Shown piece by piece: positions 22,790 through 34,626 of a stretch of 64,000 bases of DNA. Position 1 is the stretch's first letter. Every line of letters begins with the position of its first letter. The DNA lies in assembly GCF_040183065.1 (NCBI RefSeq), contig NC_091118.1:205870186-205934185 (forward strand), given 5' to 3'. The stretch is from Periplaneta americana. Lineage: Eukaryota > Arthropoda > Insecta > Blattodea > Blattidae. The position numbers and the translations under genes are program-made. Below the pieces are notes generated by a model. That model made no database searches. It was given only the letters and a program-made list of their open reading frames with translations, and had not been told where the DNA came from.

Positions 22790-23437
22790 TAAAAATTGGA
22801 AATTTATCCTTTGAAGAGGTGGAAAAATTCAAATATCTTGGAGCAACAGTAACAAATATAAATGATACTCGGGAGGAAATTAAACACAGAATAAATATGG
22901 GAAATGCCTGTCATTATTCGGTGAGAAACTTGTATCATCCAGTCTGCTGTCAAAAAATCTGAAAGTTAGAATTTATAAAACAGTTATATTACCGGTTGTT
23001 CCTTATGGTTGTGAAACTTGGGCTCTCACTTTGAGGGAAGTACATAGGTTAAGGGTGTTTGAGAATAAGGTGCTTAGAAAAATATTTGGGGCTAAAAGGG
23101 ACGAAGTTACAGGAGAATGAAGAAAGTTACACAACACAGAACCGCACGCATTGTATTCTTCACCTGTCATAATTAGGAACATTAAATCCAGACGTTTGAG
23201 ATGGGCAGAACATGTAACACGTATAGGCGACTCCAGAAATGCATATAGAATGTTAGTTTGGAGGCCAGAGGGAAAAAGACCTTTGGGGAGGCCAAGACTT
23301 TGATGGGAAGAGAATATTAAAATGGATTTGAGGGAGGTGGGATATGATGGTAGAGACTGGATTAATCTTGCTCAGGATAGGGACCAATGGCGGGCTTATG
23401 TGAGAGTGGCAATGAACCTCCGGGTTCCTTAAAAGCC

Positions 23438-23484
<47 letters not shown>
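22790..23484 (+). mobile_element. LINE-A fragment with long (TAAG)n tail
   Basis: 5'-truncated copy beginning in the [20 protein letters not shown] codons and running to the usual 3' end at about 23434, then about 12 TAAG units (23437-23484). The coding frame is broken by indels near 22922 and by substitutions (a stop near 23117). Confidence 0.88.
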
Positions 23485-23485
<1 letters not shown>

Positions 23486-23639
23486 TGCATTTATGAGGGT
23501 TTAAATGACCTGGACTTGCATCTTTTCTATTCTTGGACATGATTAGTAGGAACTGTGGGTGTCATGGGACCTTTATAACATGTATAACATTTTTGCACGA
23601 TATACTTAGTCTTTGGATCAGAAGCCTGGACTTTGAGAA

Positions 23640-23965
23640 AAAAAAAAGATGTTCTACGTATAACTACCAACGAAACGAAATTCATGAGGAAAACGGAGCT
23701 ATACACACTTTGAAATAGAAAACGAAATACAGAAATTTTGGAAGAATTGAACCTCCAACCTACATTGAATTTTCTTAAAATCTATAGAGCTAATTGGAAA
23801 CAGCATGTCGAGAGAATGCCAACAAAAAGATGGCCAAAGGCAGTGCTACATTGCCGTCCTTCTGGACCACGATCTGTTGGAAGACCATTAAAAAGATGGC
23901 ATGAGACCATTGAGACCGCAATAGACCACTAGGTCTAGTGCTTGAATTGGATGATGATGATGAAA
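23640..23965 (+). mobile_element. LINE-C 3' fragment, (GAT)n tail
   Basis: The frame at 23738-23932 has IYRANWKQHVERMPTKRWPK and SVGRPLKRWHETIET, the C-terminal end of an RTE-like LINE ORF, followed after a stop by GATGATGATGATG at 23951-23963. The upstream part is frame-broken. The closest relative in this window is 53285-53817. Confidence 0.7.
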
Positions 23966-24900
23966 AGAAGTTTTGTTACATATAATTCTAGAAATCAAAC
24001 AGGTACATTAATGTGAATCCAAGTAATTGTTAAAATAATAAAGAAAATTTATATATTAAAAATAAAAATTATATATTAGAAAAAAATTATATTTTAAGAA
24101 AGCTCATAGTCTAAGCAGTCTATTTGACAACAGGGTTTTGAAATTAGTAAATGTCTGACAGTCCCTTAAGGGTATGAGGCAAGGAGTTCCAAAGACGAGA
24201 AATTGAAACGGTGAATAACGAATAACGGTGAAAAGGTGATTATATTATGACAGGATTTCCCTGGAGAGGATAAAATCAAAAGATTTTATGAAGATATATT
24301 TTCCTGGCGCAGTCCTAAAGAGATGACGCACCTGAGAAGCTGTAGTGTGGGACTTCGATAAGATATTAATGTTCTAACGTTAATTTTTCTTTTCATTTTG
24401 TAATATGGAGGAAATACATTACCTATGTACTAAATCTGCGCTTAAATATATTTTGTTTTCATTAACTTACATACAAAATAAATACAAAAATATTATTTTT
24501 ACAGCAACTATTTAATGTATTTGAAAAACAAGACATATCCACGAACTTTAGGGCACCCTAGCGTTCTCAAATATAATTAAAGGTGTCTTTAGAATATTTA
24601 GAAATACTGAAATCTATATTAAAAATTCGTCCTAAAAGATAAGAACGTACATTCAATACTTATAAGTAGACTTCGTGGAATTGCCACGAGAATGGCAAGG
24701 TTTACTGCGCACGCGGTATAGACTGTATGAGAAGGGGACGTGCAACGGATGGAGTACGCCTCTAATGTAAACACTGAGCAGTATACTGCGGTTACAATAA
24801 AACCTGTATCCTGCATTGAAGAAATATAATAAATGATCATTGAAGTAGGAAATATCTAAACATGTAAATACACAATTATTTTACAGTGAGATATATTAAC
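23966..24900. other. Unassigned AT-rich sequence
   Basis: No gene. 24150-24300 (AGGCAAGGAGTTCCAAAGAC context) loosely resembles 38125-38215 (GACAAGGAATTCCATTGACG), possibly the body of the element that carries the AAT-associated module; the similarity is weak. Confidence 0.35.
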
Positions 24901-24904
24901 TCTT

Positions 24905-25650
24905 AAAATTTAATGTAAGATACTCACATCATCCTTGAATATGTGCATTGCAGTGAAGAGTTACGTACATTTTGAGCGACTGCAAAGTCACCTCCTCCGA
25001 TGGTCACTTAAACAGTTTTTATATTGGGAAAATGTACGTTCAACATCACACGATGTAATACGTAGGCCTACATATTTGAAGAACGGAAATCACTACTTTT
25101 TAGTACACCAACTTCAGATGTCTTGCCGTGACCTGATGGTACATTATTTATAATACGAATTTGTGAATAGGCAGAATTTTTAGAAATAATATTTCTCAAC
25201 TTACATTTCACTTTTTCTGAAATTAGTGAATTGTTATTTTGGATAACGGTTTGTGATACTTTATCCACTATGTTAAGAGCTTATGAGAGTTGTAGTTTAG
25301 ACGATTCTAACAGGATGGTGCTTTTGGACACGTTTTTAAAATTAGAATCAATGAACAAAATATCTTCCAATAGCTGTTCAGAAGGCAATGATTTTATAGC
25401 TGCAACAGCGGAACTGTCTGTGCTATCCAAAGCATCAATTACCTCCATTATTTTGCCGTAATGTTCTGCATAATAATTAACAGCATCCAACCACGTTCTC
25501 GAACGTGTGAAGACTGGCTGCGGGGGTAAGGGTATTCCAGGGGCAATTGTTTGGAACAGCAACACTCTCATTGTAGTATGTTTGAATTCTTGTCTGCACT
25601 GAACAAATGCTAAGCTTTGACTATTCCAACCACAGTAATGCAAAAACAAG
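24905..25650 (-). pseudogene. hAT-like transposase C-terminal relic
   Basis: The minus frame at 25281-25649 includes FTRSRTWLDAVNYYAEHYGK and IKSLPSEQLLEDILFIDSNF. It continues after frame breaks at 25068-25268 (VKCKLRNIISKNSAYSQIRI) and in codons near 24960-25070 resembling FKY..L.ITSCDVERTFSQYK, the hAT C-terminal dimerisation region. Another fragment of that dimerisation signature is at 46854-47105. No terminal repeats were found around this copy. A decayed transposase is likely; a domesticated exon is not excluded but frameshifts argue against it. Confidence 0.65.
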
Positions 25651-25999
25651 TGCTTACATAGGTATACATTAGCTGTAGCTGCTCTATCTATTTGGACCTG
25701 TCACAACTCTTAACATGAACTACTTATACTACCAGACCGGGCGGTCGCTCACCTCCACTATACTACCGTACATGGGCAACCTGATTGAATAGTGGGTGTG
25801 GCAATTCAATGAAGTCTACTTATAAGCTATAGTCCAGATCAGCTTACTTCATACCCTAAGGGTGAAACCTAACCATTTTTACCCCCTAACTACACATGCT
25901 AGTGGATTATGGTGATTTTATAGTTTGAAAGTTGAATTTTCTTTTGCCAACTTCGTTTCGAATGATGGCCTTGATACATAATTCACTGAAACTTGTTTT

Positions 26000-26015
26000 A
26001 ATTATATTATTATTA

Positions 26016-26056
<41 letters not shown>

Positions 26057-26155
26057 TGTATATCGTTACTGTATTTCTACCATTTTTATGTTTGCTATTG
26101 TTCTAATACTGGTTGAGTGGAAGAGAAGGCTTTATGGCTTTAAAGCTGCCAGTAG
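26000..26155. repeat. (ATT)n with inverted AAT-associated module
   Basis: An ATT tract at about 26008-26054, then CTGGTTGAGTGGAAGAGAAG at 26108-26127, the reverse complement of the module amplified at 2934-3650. Confidence 0.7.
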
Positions 26156-26160
26156 AAATA

Positions 26161-28940
26161 AATCTACTACTGGGCTAATACTTAAAATAAGGCAGACATG
26201 TTCACTCTGTGTTACAAACGTGCAAATACATGTATTAATATCAGAAACACAATAAACTGTTTTGGCTAAGAATGGACTTGTGCGGTATCTCAAATAACCG
26301 ATTCTGTTAAAAAAATAGATTGTTGAATAATTGGATTATTGACACATATGTTAATTCTGTTATTTTTATAAAAATTCATTACTTTACTCTCACGACTACA
26401 TATTTACATATATTTCCACATGGAATGACTTCGTTTCTTGTTCTAGGTTTTGGATTTAAAATTTGAGTTCTTCTTTTGTTTTTGTAAAATAAATTCGGCT
26501 GACTATTTCGTTTATATGACGCCATTCCATTTTCGACCAATGAAGTGTAATGAAATTTTGAATTCCAACCAATCACAGTCACACTTTCCGATAATTTTTG
26601 CAGCTAGATTTATCGCTATCAATTTATCGCATGGTCGTTCTTTTGTCGTTGTCGCCAACTGTTTCCCCTTAAATTGATGATCACGAATACATTAAGATGC
26701 AACTACACGGTTAAACTTTTCTTTCAACTTTAAAGCAATGAATGCAAGATTGATATTTAATATTAATTAATATATTTACGCAGTGAAGACGACATTTAAA
26801 ACGGCGCACCATGTAGACACAAAATCTTCATGCATCTTAATTGAACGTACCTTTTAAACTTGTTTCTTTCAATATTCTTCCCAGATTGCACGCATACGCG
26901 ATTGGAATATCGAATTATGTAGATGCAGCTTTAGTTCCGTTACACACTACAGCGAGAATGCGTTTGTCGAGCTATAAAAAATGCTTTTCTGTAACACTGA
27001 GTAACGATCGAAATAAGGCACAGGTGACATTGGCCCTGCTCCCACAGGTAACTTAACCTATAGCCTATAAAATTTGTATTTTGTGAATGAAATGAAACAA
27101 TTAATAAAAAGTCAGATGTTCAAATTTATGTAACATCATCGCATATCAAACACAAAGACCTTGTATAGTAATATATACAAGATCTTTGATCAAACTGCCT
27201 TTCGTATGGTGTAATAAAATACGTGTTTTAATTATCTATACAGAGATGGCTTCACTGTGTAGCAACATGTCTCGCTGTGAATACATAAGCATTATTAATC
27301 AGGTTACTGTAATTATATTACAAGATTTTAAATTATATTATGATTTCAGCAGATAATGAAAATGTATTTATGTTACAATAATAAGAGAAAAGTGCAGTGC
27401 ATGTAATTAACATTGTTAAACCTGTATTTCGCTTTTCGCAATTGGCATTACTGAATAATAACATCGAATTTCTTTATTGCAGTAATCGATATTCATCTAT
27501 GAGTATTTCAATTTCACAATGTCTGAATAGGTTAAGTATTCGTAAATATACAATTCGCTAAACTGGAGAATTCCCACGGTATCTTTGAACCGTGTCGTTA
27601 CGTTTAGCACCAAATTTAAGTAAATACACAATCTCGCCAGCATAACAACACGACGTTGGTGTGTGGCGTCGTTGTAGGGAGAAATTTGTTTCTTTTCTCT
27701 CTCTACCTCCTTCGTTCTGAACATTACTGAGAGATAGCACCACTGTTAGCTACAAGATATATTTGCGCAAATATATTGAAGTAGATTACGTGACTTATTA
27801 CGTGACTTAGATGAGAGTCTCGAGACAAAACAGTTTTGCTATATTTATTTTTTTTATTAAATGTTAAGCACAGGAACGCCATTTCGTAATTTTATTTAAG
27901 AAACAAGCCAAACAAATTATCTTTGCATCAAAAACGGATGCTCCCTGGACCAAATTATCGTATTTTATAATTGTTTGAATGCAACAGAAACGAGAAGTCT
28001 TGCACTTGACTAATGCAGTGAATTATTTAAGAATATAGTCGCGAATTTTACTACCACCATTTCGATTGTGTTTTGTTTGGCACGGCTCGGTACGGCCTGG
28101 TGACTAGTGGCCAGCGAGTACGTCGACTATCGACATTGCTCTGCCGTGCTTATTATCCAGTTGTTCCATACAATTATTAACATTTTGCGATCGAATTTTA
28201 GGGATATATTATTTAAATTTTTATTTTATTCACGAAATAGTCCTAATAAATGTCACTCGAGGTCCAAGATTTCCCAGATAAATCTCAGACCTCTCGTGAT
28301 ATTACTACAGATAATTTGTAAGTCACATAAAAGTCATTCATTTTTTTTTTTTTGAAAAGAAACGAGGATGCACCAGGACACAAATTGCAACAGCAGATTT
28401 GAACTCGGATGTTCTGTGAAACAGCCATTCGCATAACTGCAATTGACGCTAATGCAGAATGAAAAGACCAGCTGTTTAATTATTATTTTTATAGAATTAA
28501 AAGTTAATTAATTTTCAAAGCGTGTGCAAAATTTCACAATACAGAGCCGTCGCATATTTAATTATGCCCTCAAAAGGTTCGCACTTTCATAATTAATGCG
28601 TTATAAATTACAGGAGAATAGCCTGTGGGCTCTGGACCGCAGAACTCGAAGCCCCTGGGAAGTGCTGTGTATGCAGCATGCTAAACGAGATTACGGCATC
28701 GTTGCTCGTTTAGTTTGAACGATGGCAGCTTCTCATTCGAGATGGCTTTTCTTCTTTCTACGATGTTTAGAAAGTTAGTTCTTTGTATATTGGCAGATTT
28801 TTGTTTCTGCTTTCTCAGTAAACGAAGTAAAAAGTATTATGATGACCAGATCTTGGACATCGCCTTTTTGCCTATTTATCGTTTCAACACAACAGTCCGT
28901 ACAAAAAGTTAGTGTTAATTCACAGAAGAGAATGTTATGC
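26161..28940. other. Long unassigned stretch
   Basis: About 2.8 kb without a recognisable gene. Frames of 60-82 codons occur on both strands but none has motifs. A 15-bp imperfect hairpin lies at 27153-27188. Poly(T) runs occur at 27848 and 28342. Confidence 0.45.
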
Positions 28941-28944
28941 ATCT

Positions 28945-29390
28945 GATGGGATAAAGAAGAAATCATGTACTACGAATTGCTTCCCAGGAATGTAACCATA
29001 ACTGCTGACATGAATTGCCAACAAGCCAAACGCATTACGGCCGCACTTGAAGAAAAATGACCAGGAAGATTGCATCAAGTGCTGCTGCAACACGATAATG
29101 CACGCTTGCACTCCGCTGACATGACGAAGGCAGCTATCCAGGAGCTTGGTTGGGAGGTAATTCCACATCCCCCATATTCTCCCGCTCTTGCGCCCTCCGA
29201 TTTCCACCTTTCACATTCTCTATCCAACAATCTTCAAAGGAACTCCTTTGATAACGAAGATGCTTTACAAACTTGAATGACGACTTCTTTAACTCCAAAG
29301 CAGCAGATTTCTTCAGACGCGGAATTGAGATAATGTAGCAGAATATATTACTGATTAATTTCTGCCATATATTCATCTCAAATAAAAAGC
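28945..29390 (+). pseudogene. mariner transposase fragment
   Basis: Codons read EIMYYELLPRNVTITAD, then VLLQHDNARLHSADMTKAAI (HDNA motif with the second catalytic Asp), then GWEVIPHPPYSPALAPSDFH with the PSDFH block carrying the third acidic position, and SNNLQRNSFDNEDALQ. Stops occur near 29058 and 29276, and frame-broken homology continues to about 29390. The N-terminal DNA-binding half is missing. It differs from the relic at 16271-16636, so two mariner subfamilies are present. Confidence 0.85.
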
Positions 29391-29392
29391 TT

Positions 29393-30198
29393 TTGTGCGA
29401 GATCGTGCGTATTTGCTTGTTTTGCGCACAGAACCAATACGCGGTAAGTGTGAAATACCACATTCAGTATTCCCAACGTAACACACATAACAATTTCCCT
29501 CTTCTTACCGCTTAAGCGCCATATTCATTTTACTGCTTTAGGCTTTTAACATATTATTTTTAGAGACGTTTAACATAGTAATAATTATAAATTCGAAACT
29601 TACCACTGCAATTTCACCTAAATTGCACTGTTAATTATTGTTTTCAATATTTGCAAAAATTAAGTAAACTCTACAACACCACAAAAGTTACTGCATTTGT
29701 AATGCAAGTAACATTAAGGAAGCCGTGAAAAAATCAATAAGATTCCAGATGCCGATGTTATTACTGCAATATGTTATATAAATAATATTGTTAAAATATT
29801 AAAATGAAAAATAAATCATTACATAACCTTACCGTTTGTTTTAAGTTCGCATTTATAGACTGGGGGAAAAAAAAGACAGACGTATATCACGGCCTGCTGG
29901 AATATAGTAAACACAGAAACCATTTTATAGCAACAATGTTGAAGTTAGTTATTTTAGTTTTTAAAAGTTTCCGTCATTGAACAGAAACCAAGATGGAGAT
30001 TTCATTGCAACTAATTAGAAATTCCTCTTCCAGGTATGTAATAAACGATCTTCGCACAAAATAATGTACGATACACGAGCGGTATGTTTGTTTTCATGTT
30101 CTCGGAAATTAAAAAAGCTCAACTACGTTTCGCTTTTTCAAACTTTTCCTGGAACATGAAAACACCAACATACCGCTCTTGTAACGCATATTACTATT
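29393..30198. repeat. Dispersed ~0.8-kb repeat, copy 1
   Basis: This matches 50523-51413 in inverted orientation over both outer thirds, with a diverged middle. It contains an inverted pair TTTTGTGCGA(A)GATCGT at about 29391 and 30042, which may be element ends, and a foldback at 30072-30187 (GAGCGGTATGTTTGTTTTCA and complement). It starts directly after the mariner relic. Confidence 0.75.
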
Positions 30199-30328
30199 GT
30201 TTGTCACATGAGGGGAAAAAACTTTACGAACTTTTCAACCAACCCAATAGCATAGAGAGTAAATTATGCCCATAGTATTAGCATTCCAGATGACAGTGAA
30301 TTTTTGCGTAAACTACAATAATACTTTT

Positions 30329-30342
30329 CTAGTCTTCTTAGA

Positions 30343-30375
<33 letters not shown>

Positions 30376-31136
30376 GGGCTTTTAAGGAACCCGGAGGTCT
30401 ATTGCCACCCTCATATAAGCCCGCCATCGGTCCCTATCCTGAGCAAGATTAATCCATTCTCTATCATCATATCCAACCTCCCTCAAATCCAGTTTAATAT
30501 TATCCTCCCATCTACGTCTCGGCCTCCCCAAAGGTCTTATTATCTCCGGCCTCCCAACTAACAATCTATATGCATTTCTGGATTCGGCCATACGTACTGC
30601 ATGCCCTGCCAATCTCAAACGTCTGGATTTTATGTTCCTAATTATGTCAGGTGAAGAATACAATGCGTGTAGTTCTGCGTTGTGTAACTTTCTCCATTCT
30701 CTTGTAACTTCATCCCTCGTAGCCCCAAATAATTTCCTAAGAACCTTATTCTCAAACACCCTTAATCTCTGTTCCTCTCTCAAAGCAAGAGTCCAAGTTT
30801 CACAGCCATACAGAACAACCGGTAATATAACTGTTTTATAAATTCTAACTTTCAGATTTGTTGACAGCAGGCTAGGTGACAAAAGTTTCTCAACCGAATA
30901 ATAACAGGCATTTCGTATATTTATTCTGCGTTTAATTTCCTCCCGAGTATCATTTATATTTGTTACTGTTGCTCCAAGATATTTGAATTTTTCCACCTCT
31001 TCGAAAGATTGATCTCCAGTTTTTATAGTGCTATTTCGTAGAATATTCTGGTCACGAGACACAATCATATACTTTGTCTTTTTCGGGATTTACTTCCAAA
31101 CCTATCTCTTTACTTTGCTAGTCTTCTTAGAACTAA
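30329..31136 (-). mobile_element. LINE-A insertion with perfect 17-bp TSD
   Basis: CTAGTCTTCTTAGAACT occurs at 30329-30345 and 31120-31136. Between them is a minus-strand LINE-A copy whose ACTT tail lies at 30346-30375 and whose 5' truncation is at about 31119, inside the IGLEV codons. Confidence 0.95.
30382..31068 (-). pseudogene. LINE-A ORF C-terminal fragment, still open (228 codons)
   Basis: An uninterrupted minus-strand frame covers the end of the LINE-A protein, from MIVSRDQNILRNSTIKTGDQ through [50 protein letters not shown] and GRPRRRWEDNIKLDL to the normal LRVP stop. All reverse transcriptase catalytic motifs lie upstream of the truncation. An open frame at this length implies a fairly young insertion, in agreement with the perfect target duplication. 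It may be predicted as a gene, but it is a dead LINE fragment. Confidence 0.85.
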
Positions 31137-31981
31137 CGTGTGGAAAATAGAATCCCAATAGAATGGCTTTACTGTTATTTTCTTAATACCGCATTTGGAA
31201 GAATTTGAACGGGCGATAGAATCCTTAGCAGGGTTTCCTACGCGAAGAAAGTAAAACTGGGTGTCCCGTCTCATAGATTTACTGAAGGTAAAATATATTT
31301 TTTGCAGACAGGAGGTTCCAGGAAACATTTTTTCAGCAATTTGTTATCCACGTTGAACTTCAATGCCTACAGCTGAAAGCATCTTTCAATTAAATACTGT
31401 TCACCTAAACATGGCATTCAAAAAGGTTGTAAATGAAGATCAGTATTTATCGGAAACAGGGAATCCACATTAGAAACCAAGCGAAAATCGGTGTGTAGCC
31501 GAAGTGAAGAGAGGTTCAACATGAGCGAATGGAGGGACAAAAAACGATTAACACATGAGGGGACAAGTCGAACGGGCTTTCCATTCCACTTGGCAACAAA
31601 GCCTGCGAGCGCCATTGTGGCCCGAAGAATTCTGGTGCAGCGCGATGTTAATTCGACACGGCATTCCTCAAAGTGCATAATGTTTGGAAACTGCTTCCAT
31701 CGCACAATGCAGCAGGAATGTTATCAGCCTGTTACAATGACACACGCCCCAGCAACTGCAGTTAATTTACGTGGACAGCTTCCACATGCCGGTACCGTGG
31801 AATTCCCCTGTAATGGGGTCGCTGCTGGCACGTCTAGGCTACTTACAAGCTCTTCTGCACTGACAGATGCAGTTATTTTCCTGTTTGTTTCAATTCGGCT
31901 GTTTGACAAATCCTGATGAGACTGTAGCGCAGTGATGTCAAAGCAAGCGCATTTTTCTGACCTTGACGTCGTGGGCGGGCA
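31137..31981. other. Unassigned sequence
   Basis: A 141-codon plus frame at 31491-31916 overlaps minus frames and shows no motif. Nothing was recognised. Confidence 0.4.
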
Positions 31982-32057
31982 TTAAGGGTATATGTACAGA
32001 GTGATTTATATAGAACTGACACATTTCTTTCTTTAATTATTCCGTTGGAAATTCATT

Positions 32058-33458
32058 CAATGACCCAATTTAACACCAAATTAAGCAGAATGTTCCGGAG
32101 TTTCGATTCCTTGTCACTAGATGCGCAGATGTTTATGTTTTATTCCTATTGTTGGCAGCACTGACCCAATTTTAGCACCAAATTAAGCAGAATGTTCCGG
32201 AGTTTCGATTCCTTGTCACTAGATGCGCAGATGTTTATGTTTTATTCCTATTGTTGGCAGCACTAGATGCGCAGATGTTTATGTTTTATTCCTATTGTTG
32301 GCAGCACTGACCCAATTTTAGCACCAAATTAAGCAGAATGTTCCGGAGTTTCGATTCCTTCTCACTAGATGCGCAGATGTTTATGTTTTATTCCTATTGT
32401 TGGCAGCACTGACCCAATTTTAGCACCAAATTAAGCAGAATGTTCCGGAGTTTCGATTCCTTCTCACTAGATGCGCAGATGTTTATGTTTTATTCCTATT
32501 GTTGGCAGCACTAGATGCGCAGATGTTTATGTTTTATTCCTATTGTTGGCAGCACTGACCCAATTTTAGCACCAAATTAAGCAGAATGTTCTGGAGTTTC
32601 GATTCCTTGTAACTAGATGCGCAGATGTTTATGTTTTATTCCTATTGTTGGCAGCACTGACCCAATTTTAGCACCAAATTAAGCAGAATGTTCCGGAGTT
32701 TCGATTCCTTGTCACTAGATGCGCAGATGTTTATGTTTTATTCCTATTGTTGGCAGCACTGGCCCAATTTTAGCACCAAATTAAGCAGAATGTTCCGGAG
32801 TTTCGATTCCTTGTCACTAGATGCGCAGATGTTTATGTTTTATTCCTATTGTTGGCAGCACTGACCCAATTTTAGCACCAAATTAAGCAGAATGTTCCGG
32901 AGTTTCGATTCCTTGTCACTAGATGCGCAGATGTTTATGTTTTATTCCTATTGTTGGCAGCACTGACCCAATTTTAGCACCAAATTAAGCAGAATTTTCT
33001 GGAGTTTCGATTCCTTGTCACTAGATGCGCAGATGTTTATGTTTTATTGCTATTGTTGGCAGCACTGACCCAATTTTAGCACCAAATTAAGCAGAATGTT
33101 CCGGAGTTTCGATTCCTTGTCACTAGATGCGCAGATGTTTATGTTTTATTCCTATTGTTGGCAGCACTAGATGCGCAGATGTTTATGTTTTATTCCTATT
33201 GTTGGCAGCACTGACCCAATTTTAGCACCAAATTAAGCAGAATGTTCTGGAGTTTCGATTCCTTGTCACTAGATGCGCAGATGTTTATGTTTTTATTCCT
33301 ATCGTTGGCAGCACTGACCCAATTTTAGCACCAAATTAAGCAGAATGTTCCGGAGTTTCGATTCCTTGTCACTAGATGCGCAGATGTTTATGTTTTATTC
33401 CTATTGTTGGCAGCACTAGATGCGCAGATGTTTATGTCTTATTCCTATTGTTGGCAGC
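32058..33458 (+). repeat. Tandem array of A (58 bp) and B (44 bp) modules
   Basis: Module A starts ACTGACCCAATTTTAGCACC and ends TCGATTCCTTGTC. Module B starts ACTAGATGCGCAGATGTTTA and ends CTATTGTTGGCAGC. I count 12 A and 16 B modules, mostly as AB units of 102 bp, with BB doublets at the 2nd, 4th, 10th and 12th units. The AB-ABB order (about 248 bp) thus recurs at units 1-2, 3-4 and 11-12. Copies are almost identical. The array sits between the left TIR and the transposase start, and the last B ends about 30 bp before the ATG at 33488. Confidence 0.95.
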
Positions 33459-33487
33459 TGTTTTCGACATTTTGTGTCAACGTGAAA

Positions 33488-33694
33488 ATGCAGTACACAT
33501 TAAATCAACGACTCTTCCTTGTGAAGCAATACTGGATTACGAATTCAATTACAGCTACTCAAAGGGCATACCAGAGAGAATTTGGTGTTCGCAATCCTCC
33601 CAAAAGAAACACAATACTGGGACTGGTAAACAAATTGGAAATAACTGGATCTCTGGTGAGTGAAAAGGGCCAATTTTTTTTAACCAGACTGTGA
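33488..33694 (+). pseudogene. Transposase N-terminal HTH fragment (DUF4817-like)
   Basis: From the ATG at 33488 the frame reads YTLNQRLFLVKQYWITNSIT, then ATQRAYQREFGVRNPP and NTILGLVNKLEITGS. This resembles the helix-turn-helix start common in insect IS630-type transposases, with the pattern Y-T-x2-Q-R-x-F-L-V and R-A-F/Y-Q-R-x-F. It terminates at 33694 and the catalytic domain resumes in another frame, so the centre of the protein, including the first catalytic Asp, is deleted. Confidence 0.8.
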
Positions 33695-34092
33695 ATACTG
33701 CAGAGTACCGACTGATTTTCATGGAGTTTGTTGAGCAACTGGACGATGTAGAGCTGAGTCAAGGATATTTTCAGCAAAATGGCGCTACATGTCATACATC
33801 AAATGAATCCATGGAACTAATTGCAAGTTTATTTGACGACCGAATAATTTCCAGGAACCTGTGGCCACCGAGATCTCCGGATTTGACAACGCCGGACTTC
33901 TTTCTATGGGATTACTTAAAAGACAGGGTTTACGCCACACGTCCCCAGACATTGAACGATCTGAAGCACAACATCACACAGGAGATTCAAGCTATTGACA
34001 ACAGAGTCCTCCAACGAGTGGCCAGTAACATGGAACGACGTGTTGAGTTGTGCCTTATGCAGGATGGAGGACATTTTCAACATTTGCTATAA
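33691..34092 (+). pseudogene. DDE transposase C-terminal fragment
   Basis: 133 codons in frame: GYFQQNGATCHTSNESMELI (the QDGAxxHT motif, with Asn in place of the catalytic Asp), LWPPRSPDLTTPDFFLWDYL (PRSPDLTxxDFFLW with the third acidic residue), DRVYATRPQTLNDLK, and the C-terminal LCLMQDGGHFQHLL. The D-to-N change and the missing middle make it inactive. It belongs to the element 31997-34208. Confidence 0.88.
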
Positions 34093-34626
34093 TGGTAAAT
34101 AATCTCCCAAAATTCCTCTACATTTTAGGTATAATAAGTTGTCGCTAGCACAATTCGTTTTGAAACAATTAATGAAAGAAATGTGTCAGTCCTATATAAA
34201 TCACTCTGTATGTGAACGACCACAAATATTATCAGAAAATGCAGGCTCTAAATTTCTAACATTTTATAATGAAATGAACTCACAATTGGACAAAAATTAC
34301 AAGGTACCATAACAAGACTTATTAGAAATTAAATATCTGATGAAAGTTTTAAAAATATTACTAATAATATCTTTAAGAATTCACTTTTTACTTTAAATTA
34401 CATTTTCCAAAATTTGAAAGTTTTCACACATATTATTTGATAACTCCACAACCATTAGAGATAGAATTCTGAAATTTTGTTCATTGATTTAACACGAATT
34501 TATGCAAAAGGAAGACTACAATAATTGCCATTTGTTTAAAAATAGAAAAATTAGGTCACAAAACATTATGTAAATTTTAATATATTTTATATAAGACAAA
34601 TAAAAAATTAATTGTAGTAAAATATA

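Larger units (their letters stand above)
31997..34208 (+). mobile_element. Tc1/mariner-type element with internal tandem array
   Basis: TIRs begin CAGAGTGATTTATATAGAAC at 31997 and end with the near-perfect complement at 34208; TA lies on both sides (31995-31996, 34209-34210). Layout: left TIR, 1.4-kb tandem array (32058-33458), transposase start at 33488, transposase relics to 34092, right TIR. The empty site (GTATATGTATGTGAACG) matches the uninterrupted right arm of the host TTAA element, which confirms the boundaries. Confidence 0.92.

Noticed and set aside
31491-31916. 141-codon plus frame as a gene
   Set aside because: No motif, strong overlapping frames on the other strand, no splice or repeat support. 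Cannot be excluded as an unknown exon.
32058-33458. Regularly spaced repeats, possible CRISPR-like array
   Set aside because: Modules are contiguous with no unique spacers, and the array lies inside a eukaryotic transposon.
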